A stretch of 25,561 nt of DNA, taken from assembly GCA_026015225.1 (NCBI GenBank), contig JAOZGV010000064.1, positions 1-25,561 on the forward strand. Direction: 5' to 3'. Source of the stretch: Candidatus Bathyarchaeota archaeon (lineage in GTDB: Archaea; Thermoproteota; Bathyarchaeia; 40CM-2-53-6; RBG-13-38-9). A model generated the notes under the pieces. The model saw only the letters and a list, made by a program, of their open reading frames with translations. It made no database searches and had not been told where the DNA came from. The number at the start of each line of letters is the position of its first letter. Within the stretch, counting starts at the first letter, position 1. This document shows, piece after piece, positions 7,723-14,907 of this stretch. A program made the translations under genes and the position numbers.

Positions 7723-8700
7723 TTGGAAAAAATATTAGTCACTGGTGCTGCTGGGTTTCTAGGGAGTAATATAGTATGGTTTGCTCAAAAAAAATATGAA
7801 GTTATTGCAACTACCTTAAATCCTATAGAAGTTAAAGGCTATGAAATAGAAAAATTGGATGTCATTAACAAAAAAGCTTGTTTTGATGCAATCAGGAAGA
7901 ATAAACCTGATCTAGTAGTTCATTGCGGTGCAATTGTAAGTGCAGCTGTATGCGAAAAGAGGCCTGAATTTGCTGAAAAAGTAAATGTACTGAGTACGAG
8001 ATATTTAGCAGATGCTTGCGCTGAAGTTGGAGCCAGAATAATTTTCGTTTCTTCAGATTGGGTATTTGATGGGAAGAAAACATTCGGGAAACGTTACAAA
8101 GAAGAGGAAGAGCCAAATCCCGTAAATAACTATGGTTTGACTAAGTTAAAAGCTGAAGAAGAACTGAAAAAATCAAAAGCTAAATGGATATCCGCCAGAC
8201 CTGCAAACATCTATGGAAATAATTTTGCTATACCCAAGTCAAAGGCTCAACGTGAAGATCATCTCAAAAGGCGAGGTGGATGGACGCTCAATACGATCAA
8301 CGCACTTAAAGAGGGAAAACAGATTGTACTTCCAATAAATTGGTTCCAAACACCCACATTGGCAAGCAATTTTGCTAATATTATATTAAAATTGCACCAA
8401 AAAGATCAACAGGGAATATTCCATATCTCTGAAAGGACCTGCATCTCAAGATTAGGATTCGCAAAAGAGGTAGCTAAAATGTTTGATTTGGACGAGAATC
8501 TAATCAAAGACGGACCTATTGATGACTTTGTAAAAACGATGGGCATAGACCTGAAGAAACATTCTATGCAGTTTCCCTTGCAAACATGTTTAGACTCTGG
8601 TAAAGTTGAAAAGACCCTTTCAATTATGATGCCTTCTTTGAGTAGAGGTCTAGAAATCATGAAAAAACAAAGAGAAACTTATGATATCTTTAAAGACTGA
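7723..8700 (+). CDS. NAD(P)-dependent SDR, RmlD/epimerase-like
   Basis: This extended short-chain dehydrogenase has an N-terminal Rossmann fold with G-A-A-G-F-L-G. Its active-site set matches dTDP-4-dehydrorhamnose reductase relatives: V-S-S-D-W-V-F-D-G and Y-G-L-T-K (Tyr143 and Lys147 counted from the ATG at 7705). The substrate domain follows from about residue 165. I prefer the TTG at 7723, giving a start right before beta-strand 1, with GTGA 4 nt upstream; ATG at 7705 adds six residues of no family likeness. It is likely to act on a nucleotide-sugar or similar substrate, but no sugar-biosynthesis neighbours are present, so the substrate stays open. Confidence 0.85.
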   Translation: MEKILVTGAAGFLGSNIVWFAQKKYEVIATTLNPIEVKGYEIEKLDVINKKACFDAIRKNKPDLVVHCGAIVSAAVCEKRPEFAEKVNVLSTRYLADACAEVGARIIFVSSDWVFDGKKTFGKRYKEEEEPNPVNNYGLTKLKAEEELKKSKAKWISARPANIYGNNFAIPKSKAQREDHLKRRGGWTLNTINALKEGKQIVLPINWFQTPTLASNFANIILKLHQKDQQGIFHISERTCISRLGFAKEVAKMFDLDENLIKDGPIDDFVKTMGIDLKKHSMQFPLQTCLDSGKVEKTLSIMMPSLSRGLEIMKKQRETYDIFKD

Positions 8701-8791
8701 TCTTGTATCGTGTGGAAAAAAGAAGTTTTTTACGAGGATGGATTTTAACATTCTATGGATCGGGATTCTGAAAATCTCACACTTCTTTTCT

Positions 8792-9703
8792 TTAGGGTAA
8801 ATATTTTTTAGGAAACTTCAACGCTGTTGTAAACAACGGATTAGTAATTTGGCTGCATTCAATCTCAGCAACAGATGTAATTAGGAGATTTGCATCCCAT
8901 ATGTCAAAATTATAATCTTCTTTTAGCCAAGACACTAATTCACATAATGCGATTCTAATAGCATTCTCAGTTGGTTTGGAACTTCCGACAGTCATAAGAT
9001 GGTCCTCTGAAACTATGCGAGGACAACCAATTGTTCTATCCTTTATTAAGTTAATAGTTATTTTCGTTTCGGCTGAAACCTCAACTGGCGCACCACCCAA
9101 CTCTCCATGACCTTGAGATGCATGAATATCTCCAAGAAACAACAACCCACCAGGGACATAGACTGGAAGATACAATTTATTTGAGGGTTTAACTTCCAAA
9201 CAATCCATATTTCCGCCGTAGGGACCAGGAGTTGTACTAGGCACTTCAACCTCAGGGGCTGTACCTATTGTTCCTACTATAGGTCTAAGAGGTAACACTA
9301 TCTCTTTTCCATCTTTTAATGGAAAAAATATCTTATCATTCTCGATTCGACATATCTTTATTACGGTGGGTATCTTGTCGTTTAATATATTCCAAATTGG
9401 ACTGCACATTTCAATAAATCCCCACTCCGAAGTTTGCCCGGTCCATCCATGTCCTCTGAGCACTTTTATATCATCAATTATGACTTCTAGGCAATCCCCT
9501 TTCTCTGCATTCTCAATATATATAGGTCCGGATAGTGGATTAATCGGTGAACGTATTTGATCGCTATCATTTACCGAATTAACTCTGTTTCCCATATTAT
9601 CTAAAGTTTCAACTACAATTGTTTCCCCTGAATTGATTCTTAAAAGAGGATCGAAGTGTGGACCTAACGCATGGTAATGCTTCTCTTGTCTCAAATACTT
9701 CAT
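8792..9703 (-). CDS. Acetamidase/formamidase family amidase
   Basis: This is a 303-residue member of the FmdA/AmdA family, which hydrolyses short amides to a carboxylic acid and ammonia. Diagnostic stretches are N-P-L-S-G-P-I-Y-I-E at about 55-64 followed by a K-G-D turn, a G-H-G-W motif near 84-87, and G-D-I-H-A-S-Q-G-H-G-E around 190-200, where His and Asp residues are likely metal ligands. The chain has normal length and no signal peptide. The start ATG at 9703 has a GAGATGG stretch upstream. It follows the aminotransferase gene on the same strand after only 46 bp and is probably co-transcribed. The true substrate may be a larger amide. Confidence 0.88.
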   Translation of the reverse strand: MKYLRQEKHYHALGPHFDPLLRINSGETIVVETLDNMGNRVNSVNDSDQIRSPINPLSGPIYIENAEKGDCLEVIIDDIKVLRGHGWTGQTSEWGFIEMCSPIWNILNDKIPTVIKICRIENDKIFFPLKDGKEIVLPLRPIVGTIGTAPEVEVPSTTPGPYGGNMDCLEVKPSNKLYLPVYVPGGLLFLGDIHASQGHGELGGAPVEVSAETKITINLIKDRTIGCPRIVSEDHLMTVGSSKPTENAIRIALCELVSWLKEDYNFDIWDANLLITSVAEIECSQITNPLFTTALKFPKKYLP

Positions 9704-9749
9704 TCAATCCATCTCAAATAGATCAAAATTTAGTCCTTGTAAATTTATT

Positions 9750-11036
9750 CTACAATGAACTCTCCATTGCTGTCAATATTGAATCAATATCTTGTTTTGT
9801 ATGTGCAGCACAAATTCCATTGTGGAACAAGAAACCATCATAAGTATAGATATTTCTTTCTAAGAGATTTCTATGAAATTGTATGGATTTTGATTTATCA
9901 GATCTCGCTGCAGATCTATAATCTACGATTTCTTCATCTGTGAAATAGACGCAGAATTCGCCCCCGAGACCTATAAGTTGTGCCTTAACGTTCTTATCGT
10001 CTGCAATCTCTTGGAATCTTTTTGTCATATATGAGGTAGATTCATTTAGTTTCTTCTGTATCTCACCATCTCTGATCAGATCGAGTGTAGCTGATGTTGC
10101 AGCAGTACAGACTTGACTTCCATTATATACTCCTCCATACATAGTACCCTTTCCAGGAGTACAAACTTCCATTATTTCCTTCTTCCCAGCAACTGCGCTG
10201 ATTGGAAATCCATTAGCCATGGCTTTGGCAAAAGTAGCAATATCGGGAGTTACTCCGTAATATTCTTGAGCTCCACCTGGTGCCAATCGAAAACCTGTTA
10301 TTACCTCATCAAATAATAATGGGACGCCATTATCCTCTGTTATTTCTCTTAGCTGTTTTAGATATCCCTCTTTTGGCATAATTGCACCGCTATTGAATAC
10401 CACTGGCTCAACCAATAATGCGCAAATCTCGTCTTTATTTTCCTTGACTGCTTTCTCTGCTAATTCCGGATTATTGTATGGAATTATTATTGTATTATTC
10501 TTAGCATTTTGAGTAATGCCTTGAGTATCGTATACCTTATTTGGTGAACTTTCAGGTCCAGCCTTTTCCAAGTCTGGATGAACATTTATAATAACTGAAT
10601 CGTTCCAACCGTGGTAAGCACCTTCCATTTTTATAATCTTATCCTTCTTAGTGTATCCTCTAAGTATTGTTAAGGCATGAGCGACGGCCTCGGTTCCAGA
10701 TAAAGAAAATTTGATCATCTCCGCGCAGGGCACTATTTCATTGAATTTCTCAGCAGCTGCTATGCTGAATTCACTCTCGATGCCACACGTTAATCCCGTC
10801 TCAATTCCATTTTTTGCAGCATCATTAACTCTTCGATCACCATGTCCTAGAATTAAAGCTCCGTAATTTATTACAGTGTCAATATGTTCGTCTCCATCAA
10901 CATCAATTAATTTTGAACCTTCGGCTTTTTCAAAGATATAAGGAAATGGTTCAACATATCTGATATTTGAATGGATTCCGCCTGGAACTATTTTGCTGAT
11001 TCGATCAAACAACTCTTTTGTTTTCGGTCTATTCAT
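9750..11036 (-). CDS. Class III PLP aminotransferase, GSA-aminomutase-like
   Basis: This 428-residue fold-type I PLP enzyme resembles glutamate-1-semialdehyde aminomutase and omega-amino-acid aminotransferases. Visible features are the P-G-G start segment, the phosphate-binding S-G-T-E-A (113-117), Y-H-G (141-143) stacking on the cofactor, the PLP-ring Asp243 in F-D-E-V, and the Schiff-base Lys271 in F-A-K-A-M-A-N-G. The HemL-specific segment around the lysine is not matched, and no other haem genes are near, so a catabolic transaminase is more likely than tetrapyrrole synthesis. The start ATG at 11036 has GTGA 6 nt upstream. It leads a probable operon with the amidase downstream, and together they could release and transfer amino groups from an amide or beta-/omega-amino acid. 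Confidence 0.88.
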   Translation of the reverse strand: MNRPKTKELFDRISKIVPGGIHSNIRYVEPFPYIFEKAEGSKLIDVDGDEHIDTVINYGALILGHGDRRVNDAAKNGIETGLTCGIESEFSIAAAEKFNEIVPCAEMIKFSLSGTEAVAHALTILRGYTKKDKIIKMEGAYHGWNDSVIINVHPDLEKAGPESSPNKVYDTQGITQNAKNNTIIIPYNNPELAEKAVKENKDEICALLVEPVVFNSGAIMPKEGYLKQLREITEDNGVPLLFDEVITGFRLAPGGAQEYYGVTPDIATFAKAMANGFPISAVAGKKEIMEVCTPGKGTMYGGVYNGSQVCTAATSATLDLIRDGEIQKKLNESTSYMTKRFQEIADDKNVKAQLIGLGGEFCVYFTDEEIVDYRSAARSDKSKSIQFHRNLLERNIYTYDGFLFHNGICAAHTKQDIDSILTAMESSL

Positions 11037-11194
11037 GACCCATCACGCAATTTGAATTTTATATTATTTATTACGAAATTAGTAAAAAAACTTAAAGAAT
11101 GATCTCAAATGCTCAAATATCGCGCCTTCGAAGATCTGTATTATCTTAAAATCTAAATAATTTTATGATCTGATAATTATATGAGTGAAATTCA

Positions 11195-12157
11195 ATGGAA
11201 TCGATAGAAGATATTGGAAAAATGGCTGTTATAGGTGCTGGAGTGATGGGGCACGGCATCGCTGAGATCTACGCTTTAAATGGGTATTCAGTTTCATTGA
11301 TGGATGTTGATGAAGAGATTCTGGAAAAGAATATGGCCCTTCTGAAATCTGAACTGAAAACACTTGTGGCAAACGAGTTTACGACAAGGGAAGCTTCTGA
11401 AAGCGCATTGAAAAGAGTATCTACTTCAACGAGTTTAGAAGAGGCGGTAGATGGATGCAATTATGTAACAGAAGCCGTTGTGGAAAAACTTGATGTAAAA
11501 AGAAAGGTATTTAAAAAGCTGGAAGCGGCTGTCACCGAGGATGCCATACTCGCAAGTAACACATCAGGTTTGATGATATCCAAAATCGCTGAAGGTCTAA
11601 AAAAGCCTGATAGAGTCGTTGGCACTCATTTTTCAGTTCCACCTCACATAGTTCCAGGAGTTGAGATTATTAGAGGTAATGAAACTTCTGATCTTACATT
11701 CCAAATAGCTTATGATTTGATTAAAAAGATTGGCAAGATGCCATTTGTCGTCAAGAAGGAAATTGATGGATTCATTCTTAACAGGCTTCAGTCAGCACTT
11801 GTAAGAGAGGCTTTTTATCTTGTTGAGAATGGAATTGCAGAGCTCGAGGATGTTGATATCTGCCTTAACAGCGTTCTAGGATTCAGATGGGCGACTATAG
11901 GACCTTTTAAACAAATAGATTCGGCTGGAGTGGACAGTTGGTACAATGTTGGGAGTTATCTATTTCCCAGTCTATCAAATTCTAAAGAGGTTCCTAAACC
12001 AATGACGGAAAAGGTTGAAAGAGGCGAGCTAGGCATGAAGAAAGGAAAAGGTTTCTATGATTATTCCAAATTCAGAATTGAAGATGTAATCGCTGAGAGA
12101 GATGATGGTTTCTTAAAAACACTTAAGCTGATGAGAAAAATATGGAAAACTGATTAG
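11195..12157 (+). CDS. 3-hydroxyacyl-CoA dehydrogenase family protein
   Basis: This 320-residue NAD-dependent dehydrogenase has the fold of 3-hydroxybutyryl-CoA dehydrogenase. The Rossmann motif G-A-G-V-M-G (14-19) is followed by Asp37 at the end of beta-2, indicating NAD preference. The catalytic region shows S-N-T-S-G, then T-H-F-S-V-P-P with the conserved His and a following V-E-I-I glutamate. N-R-L-Q with the conserved Asn lies in the substrate pocket. The C-terminal segment (G-F-R-W-A-T-I-G-P-F) looks more like the L-gulonate/carnitine dehydrogenase branch than canonical FadB, so the substrate may be a free hydroxy acid. GTGA lies 6 nt before the ATG. It is divergent from the aminotransferase operon, 158 bp apart. 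Confidence 0.86.
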   Translation: MESIEDIGKMAVIGAGVMGHGIAEIYALNGYSVSLMDVDEEILEKNMALLKSELKTLVANEFTTREASESALKRVSTSTSLEEAVDGCNYVTEAVVEKLDVKRKVFKKLEAAVTEDAILASNTSGLMISKIAEGLKKPDRVVGTHFSVPPHIVPGVEIIRGNETSDLTFQIAYDLIKKIGKMPFVVKKEIDGFILNRLQSALVREAFYLVENGIAELEDVDICLNSVLGFRWATIGPFKQIDSAGVDSWYNVGSYLFPSLSNSKEVPKPMTEKVERGELGMKKGKGFYDYSKFRIEDVIAERDDGFLKTLKLMRKIWKTD

Positions 12158-12255
12158 GTGAGTAATCAGAAAGTTTTTTGTCCTAATATTGCTTCACCGT
12201 TTGTTACACGTACTACTGCACATACATTTTTTCCATTTTATTAAATTCTAATTCT

Positions 12256-12801
12256 TCATAGTTGTCGGAGGAGTTCTTCAGTTGTGGATTTTTTTATCTT
12301 TAATACGTCAAGACTTGCTAAAACTGTTTTATGTCCCTCTTCAGAGGGAGACGCGCAAGAATCTAAAGGCACAATTATTTCATAACCCAATTCAAAAGCA
12401 TCTAGTACAGTCTTTAGAAAACAGAACTCGGTTCGAACTCCAGTAATTATTAATTTTTTTATCCCTTTTTCTCTTAATGTAAAATCCAAATCGGTTCCAA
12501 AGAAAGCACTAAGCATCCTTTTCTCTACGATCATATCTTCAGGTGTTGGAGCAAATTCGTCTATAACTTCTGCCCCCTCAGTTCCTTTTATTGTATGGAT
12601 TTCAATCCCGGCCCTTTCGAATAAAGAATCATCAGGGTATCTGCTGTCACAAGCGAAGATTATCGGCATCTTTTTTTCTCTAGCTTTTCTTATAAGAGAC
12701 TGAATTTGTGGAATTATATCTTTGCAATATCTGCCAACATTATCTTTCTGCATATCGACTATGATAAGCGCTGAATTTATCGAGTTGTTAGAAACACTCA
12801 T
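12256..12801 (-). CDS. Isochorismatase-like cysteine hydrolase
   Basis: This is a 181-residue cysteine hydrolase of the isochorismatase/nicotinamidase superfamily. The catalytic triad is readable: Asp16 in I-I-V-D-M-Q, Lys94 in V-E-K-R, and Cys127 in the G-V-R-T-E-F-C-F loop, which also contains the usual cis-peptide region. No metal-binding D-x-H set like that of true nicotinamidases is evident. Relatives cleave amides such as N-carbamoylsarcosine, ureidoacrylate or nicotinamide. With an amidase, aminotransferase and hydroxyacyl dehydrogenase next to it, an amide- or carbamoyl-hydrolysing role is reasonable but unproven. The start ATG at 12801 has no clear ribosome binding site, so the transcript may be leaderless. 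It converges with the dehydrogenase gene. Confidence 0.88.
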   Translation of the reverse strand: MSVSNNSINSALIIVDMQKDNVGRYCKDIIPQIQSLIRKAREKKMPIIFACDSRYPDDSLFERAGIEIHTIKGTEGAEVIDEFAPTPEDMIVEKRMLSAFFGTDLDFTLREKGIKKLIITGVRTEFCFLKTVLDAFELGYEIIVPLDSCASPSEEGHKTVLASLDVLKIKKSTTEELLRQL

Positions 12802-12923
12802 AAATATCCCTATTGGAAATAATTCAACAAAATATTAGATAAGATTTTGTGAAATTTAGGATCAATTGCCATTTTTTTTAAAATTAATTAGTGGATATTT
12901 GCTATAAACGACAAATAATGAAA

Positions 12924-12932
12924 TTTATAATA
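12924..12932 (+). promoter_or_regulatory. TATA-box candidate for the UppP-like gene
   Basis: TTTATAATA is centred about 28 nt before the ATG at 12956. At the usual archaeal distance, transcription would begin at or next to the start codon, giving a leaderless or nearly leaderless mRNA. The same nonamer occurs upstream of the flavodoxin gene. Confidence 0.45.
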
Positions 12933-12955
12933 AATTATGTCAATGATGAAAAGAG

Positions 12956-13750
12956 ATGGAAATAATAGAAGCAATAATACTTGGTATAATTCAAGGATTT
13001 ACGGAATGGCTTCCGCTTAGTAGTGAAGCCATGACTTCGCTCATAATGATTAACTTTTTTGGATTTTCACTAAAAAATGCAATATACTACGCAATATGGC
13101 TTCATACTGGAACTTTACTTTCAGCTATGATGTATTTTCGGAAAGATCTTCTCAATATACTTCGAAATATCCCAAATTGTTTTGGGAACCAGGATGAATC
13201 AATAAAAATTTGTAGATTGACTAAATTTATTATGGCCTCGACGACTCTCACCGCTTTAATTGGAATTCCAATAATGATGCTTGGGCTTGATAAGCTGGAG
13301 TTTTCAGGAAAGGTTGCAACATTGATAATAGGGATTTTTTTAATATTCACAGGTCTGCTGCAGCTAATAAGATCTAAAGGAGCAATCTTATCAAAGGAGA
13401 TACGGTTAACTGATGCTGCGCCTGTTGGATTTCTCCAGGGTTTTTCTATATTGCCCGGAATAAGCAGATCGGGTATTACGGTTTCATCTCTTTTGCTAAT
13501 GGGGTATGATGCAAAAAAAGCAATCCGCATAAGCTTTCTTATGAGCATCCCTGTCATTCTTATAGCAGAAATTGGAATTACACTGTTAAATAAAATACAA
13601 TTTGATATTAATTCTATAATAGCGATCTTAACATCATTATTTTTTGGATTAATTACAATTAGACTTTTAATAACCACTGCATCGAGAATAAACTTCGGCT
13701 ATTTTTGCATTTTTATTGGATTATTGAGCTCTTTTGCATTTTTTATATGA
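12956..13750 (+). CDS. uppP: BacA/UppP-type polyprenyl-diphosphatase
   Basis: This 264-residue, eight-TM-type membrane enzyme recycles polyprenyl-pyrophosphate lipid carriers. In an archaeon the substrate is probably dolichyl diphosphate used in glycosylation, rather than undecaprenyl diphosphate. The first motif (E/Q)xxxE is present as Gln13-G-F-T-Glu17, followed by L-P-L-S-S. The second motif P-G-I-S-R-S-G-I-T, with the catalytic Arg and Ser, is intact at about residues 167-175. The segment after S-S reads E-A-M where E. coli BacA has T-G-H, so the His of that motif is lost. I believe this variation is common in archaeal members. It appears monocistronic and is followed by the tRNA gene on the opposite strand. 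Confidence 0.87.
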   Translation: MEIIEAIILGIIQGFTEWLPLSSEAMTSLIMINFFGFSLKNAIYYAIWLHTGTLLSAMMYFRKDLLNILRNIPNCFGNQDESIKICRLTKFIMASTTLTALIGIPIMMLGLDKLEFSGKVATLIIGIFLIFTGLLQLIRSKGAILSKEIRLTDAAPVGFLQGFSILPGISRSGITVSSLLLMGYDAKKAIRISFLMSIPVILIAEIGITLLNKIQFDINSIIAILTSLFFGLITIRLLITTASRINFGYFCIFIGLLSSFAFFI

Positions 13751-13939
13751 ATTATTAAGCATTTTACCTAAGATCATTCAGATATTAATATAAGGCAAAA
13801 AATCCTTCTAAAATAGATAGAATGCATTTGAAAGATTGATACCTGATTATGGATTCATGAATTTCGCATACAAACAGCTAATCAAATCAAAAGAGGTGCC
13901 GAGGGCGAGATTTGAACTCACGGCAGCCCGGTCTTCAGC

Positions 13940-13962
13940 TTCACCCTAGGCTTAGGCCAAGT
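13940..13962 (-). other. tRNA intron between positions 30 and 31
   Basis: This 23-nt insert lies inside the anticodon stem. On the minus strand the central helix is CACC/GGTG. The 5' bulge CGA is cut CG|A and the 3' bulge AAG is cut AA|G. The inner helix CTTGGC/GCCTAG has one T-T mismatch around a CTAA loop. The outer helix is weak (AG/CT). Removal restores a perfect CCCGG/CCGGG anticodon stem; the canonical 37/38 site does not. Confidence 0.8.
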
Positions 13963-13985
13963 CGGGTGCTCTCCCAGGCTGAGCT

Positions 13986-14004
13986 TTCAAGGGGAAGACT
14001 CCCT
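13986..14004 (-). other. tRNA intron between positions 8 and 9
   Basis: This 19-nt insert in the tRNA-Phe gene fits a strict bulge-helix-bulge motif, read on the minus strand. The outer helix is AGC/GCT. The central 4-bp helix is CGAG/CTTG, with one G-T wobble. The 5' bulge GTA is cut GT|A. The inner helix GGGA/TCCC closes a GTCT loop. The 3' bulge AAA is cut AA|A. Splicing leaves the normal TA at positions 8-9. Confidence 0.82.
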
Positions 14005-14047
14005 ACCTCGGCTTCTCGGCACCAATCAAAAGAAAATAAATCTTACA

Positions 14048-14054
14048 CTTAAAA
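14048..14054 (-). promoter_or_regulatory. TATA-box candidate for tRNA-Phe
   Basis: The minus strand reads TTTTAAG here, about 25-28 nt upstream of the leader that begins near 14023. That is the usual archaeal spacing to a transcription start. The surrounding 14024-14100 is strongly AT-rich. No other feature is seen between the tRNA and the gene at 14269 apart from AT-rich promoter-like sequence. Confidence 0.35.
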
Positions 14055-14268
14055 TTTTCTGATTTTAAAAAGTCGCACAAATTCATATGACACAGATATT
14101 TAATATTTTTAATATTTCGTAATTCGTATAAGGATCTGAAAGATAGCTTAATAATTTGTTTTAAGATAAATATTCTAGATTGAATATTAGAATATCCCGT
14201 CGTTGTAATCAAATTATTGATTACAGAATTATGGGATCTAGGTATATTACTTGATTGGGTGACTGGTT

Positions 14269-14877
14269 ATGCCTCCTATAAAAAAAAGCATTATATATTT
14301 TAATCAACCAGGTTTCATAAATACAAACTCGGTCATAGAAGCAATAAAAGAACGTTTAAAAGAAGAAGACATCGAGTCGATTTTAGTCCCATTGACTACA
14401 GGTAAGACTGCAACGACCTTCTCTAAAAAAATAGGGACTTTGGCCAAAATTGTAGCCGTCTCCGAAGTGGAAGCAGCATCTGCTTGCAGAAGAATAGCCT
14501 CCGCAGATCAGGGGCTTTTCGGAAAGTTGATCAGAAAACGTTTAGAAGCTGTCTCTGAAGATACTAAAAAGGTATTGCATCGGGAAGCTTTTGATCTGGC
14601 TTTTTTACCTTTCTGTGGCGAATCATGGAATGTTGTAAAGGAGATCTTATATGCATTCGGTCAAGGTATGAAAGTTGCAATTGAACTTCCTCTTGCAGCT
14701 GTAGAGATAAATAAAGTAGGACCATATAAAAAGGTCATATCAGTTGGAGGTACTGGTGAGGGTGTTGATACTGCTATAGTGGTTAGAACGGCACCTCAGA
14801 ACAAAGCCTTCGGAAAAAATCCTGATACAAGATTAATAATTCAAGAAATAATAGCTATGCCGATAGAAAAATGGTGA
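14269..14877 (+). CDS. Pyruvate kinase C-domain-like conserved protein
   Basis: This 202-residue soluble protein resembles the archaeal group annotated as pyruvate-kinase alpha/beta-domain-like (COG1751-type). An N-terminal helix is followed by beta-strand 2 and a T-T-G-K-T-A turn (about 43-48), which corresponds to the allosteric-ligand phosphate loop of the pyruvate kinase C-domain. The end contains the family-typical S-V-G-G-T-G-E-G-V-D-T-A-I-V stretch (about 159-172). No catalytic pyruvate kinase barrel is present, so it is probably a ligand-binding or regulatory protein of unknown role. GTGA lies 6 nt before the ATG. It ends 30 bp before the chimeric transporter at 14908 and is likely in the same operon. 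Confidence 0.8.
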   Translation: MPPIKKSIIYFNQPGFINTNSVIEAIKERLKEEDIESILVPLTTGKTATTFSKKIGTLAKIVAVSEVEAASACRRIASADQGLFGKLIRKRLEAVSEDTKKVLHREAFDLAFLPFCGESWNVVKEILYAFGQGMKVAIELPLAAVEINKVGPYKKVISVGGTGEGVDTAIVVRTAPQNKAFGKNPDTRLIIQEIIAMPIEKW

Positions 14878-14907
14878 TAAACCCAATTAAATATTTGGCG
14901 TTAGATA

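Larger units (their letters stand above)
13897..14012 (-). tRNA. tRNA-Phe (GAA) with two non-canonical introns
   Basis: Exons are 14012-14005 (tRNA positions 1-8), 13985-13963 (9-30) and 13939-13897 (31-73), giving a 74-nt mature tRNA. The acceptor stem pairs GCCGAGG with CCTCGGC and the discriminator is A. The D-arm is GCTC/GAGC with a GG-containing loop. The anticodon stem CCCGG/CCGGG is perfect only after splicing, and the loop CTGAAGA gives anticodon GAA (13934-13936). The variable loop is CTGCC, and the T-arm GTGAG/CTCGC encloses TTCAAAT. CCA is not encoded (the trailer reads CCT). Without removing both inserts, neither the D-arm spacing nor the anticodon stem works. Folding was done by eye. 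Confidence 0.9.
13895..14023. repeat. 9-bp inverted repeat flanking the tRNA-Phe gene
   Basis: ggtgccgag (13895-13903) and ctcggcacc (14015-14023) are perfect reverse complements. In the pre-tRNA, the 5' leader could therefore pair with the 3' half of the acceptor stem and the first trailer bases, in competition with the true acceptor stem, which uses the adjacent GCCGAGG. Confidence 0.75.

Noticed and set aside
9750..11036. HemL (glutamate-1-semialdehyde aminomutase) as the specific name
   Set aside because: The fold matches, but the sequence around the PLP lysine differs from the HemL signature and no haem biosynthesis genes are nearby.
13102..13677. Minus-strand ORF of 191 codons opposite the UppP-like gene
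   Set aside because: It is a shadow of a conserved membrane protein gene on the plus strand, with no ribosome binding site or recognisable motif.
13940..13962. A Pro(TGG) or other anticodon reading of the unspliced tRNA loop
   Set aside because: Reading the loop without splicing leaves an A-C mismatch in the anticodon stem and a 30-nt loop. The spliced form gives a standard Phe loop CTGAAGA.
14003..14212. Minus-strand ORF of 69 codons upstream of the tRNA
   Set aside because: It runs into the tRNA-Phe 5' exon and intron and lies in AT-rich promoter-like DNA. The translation has no protein-like conservation pattern.
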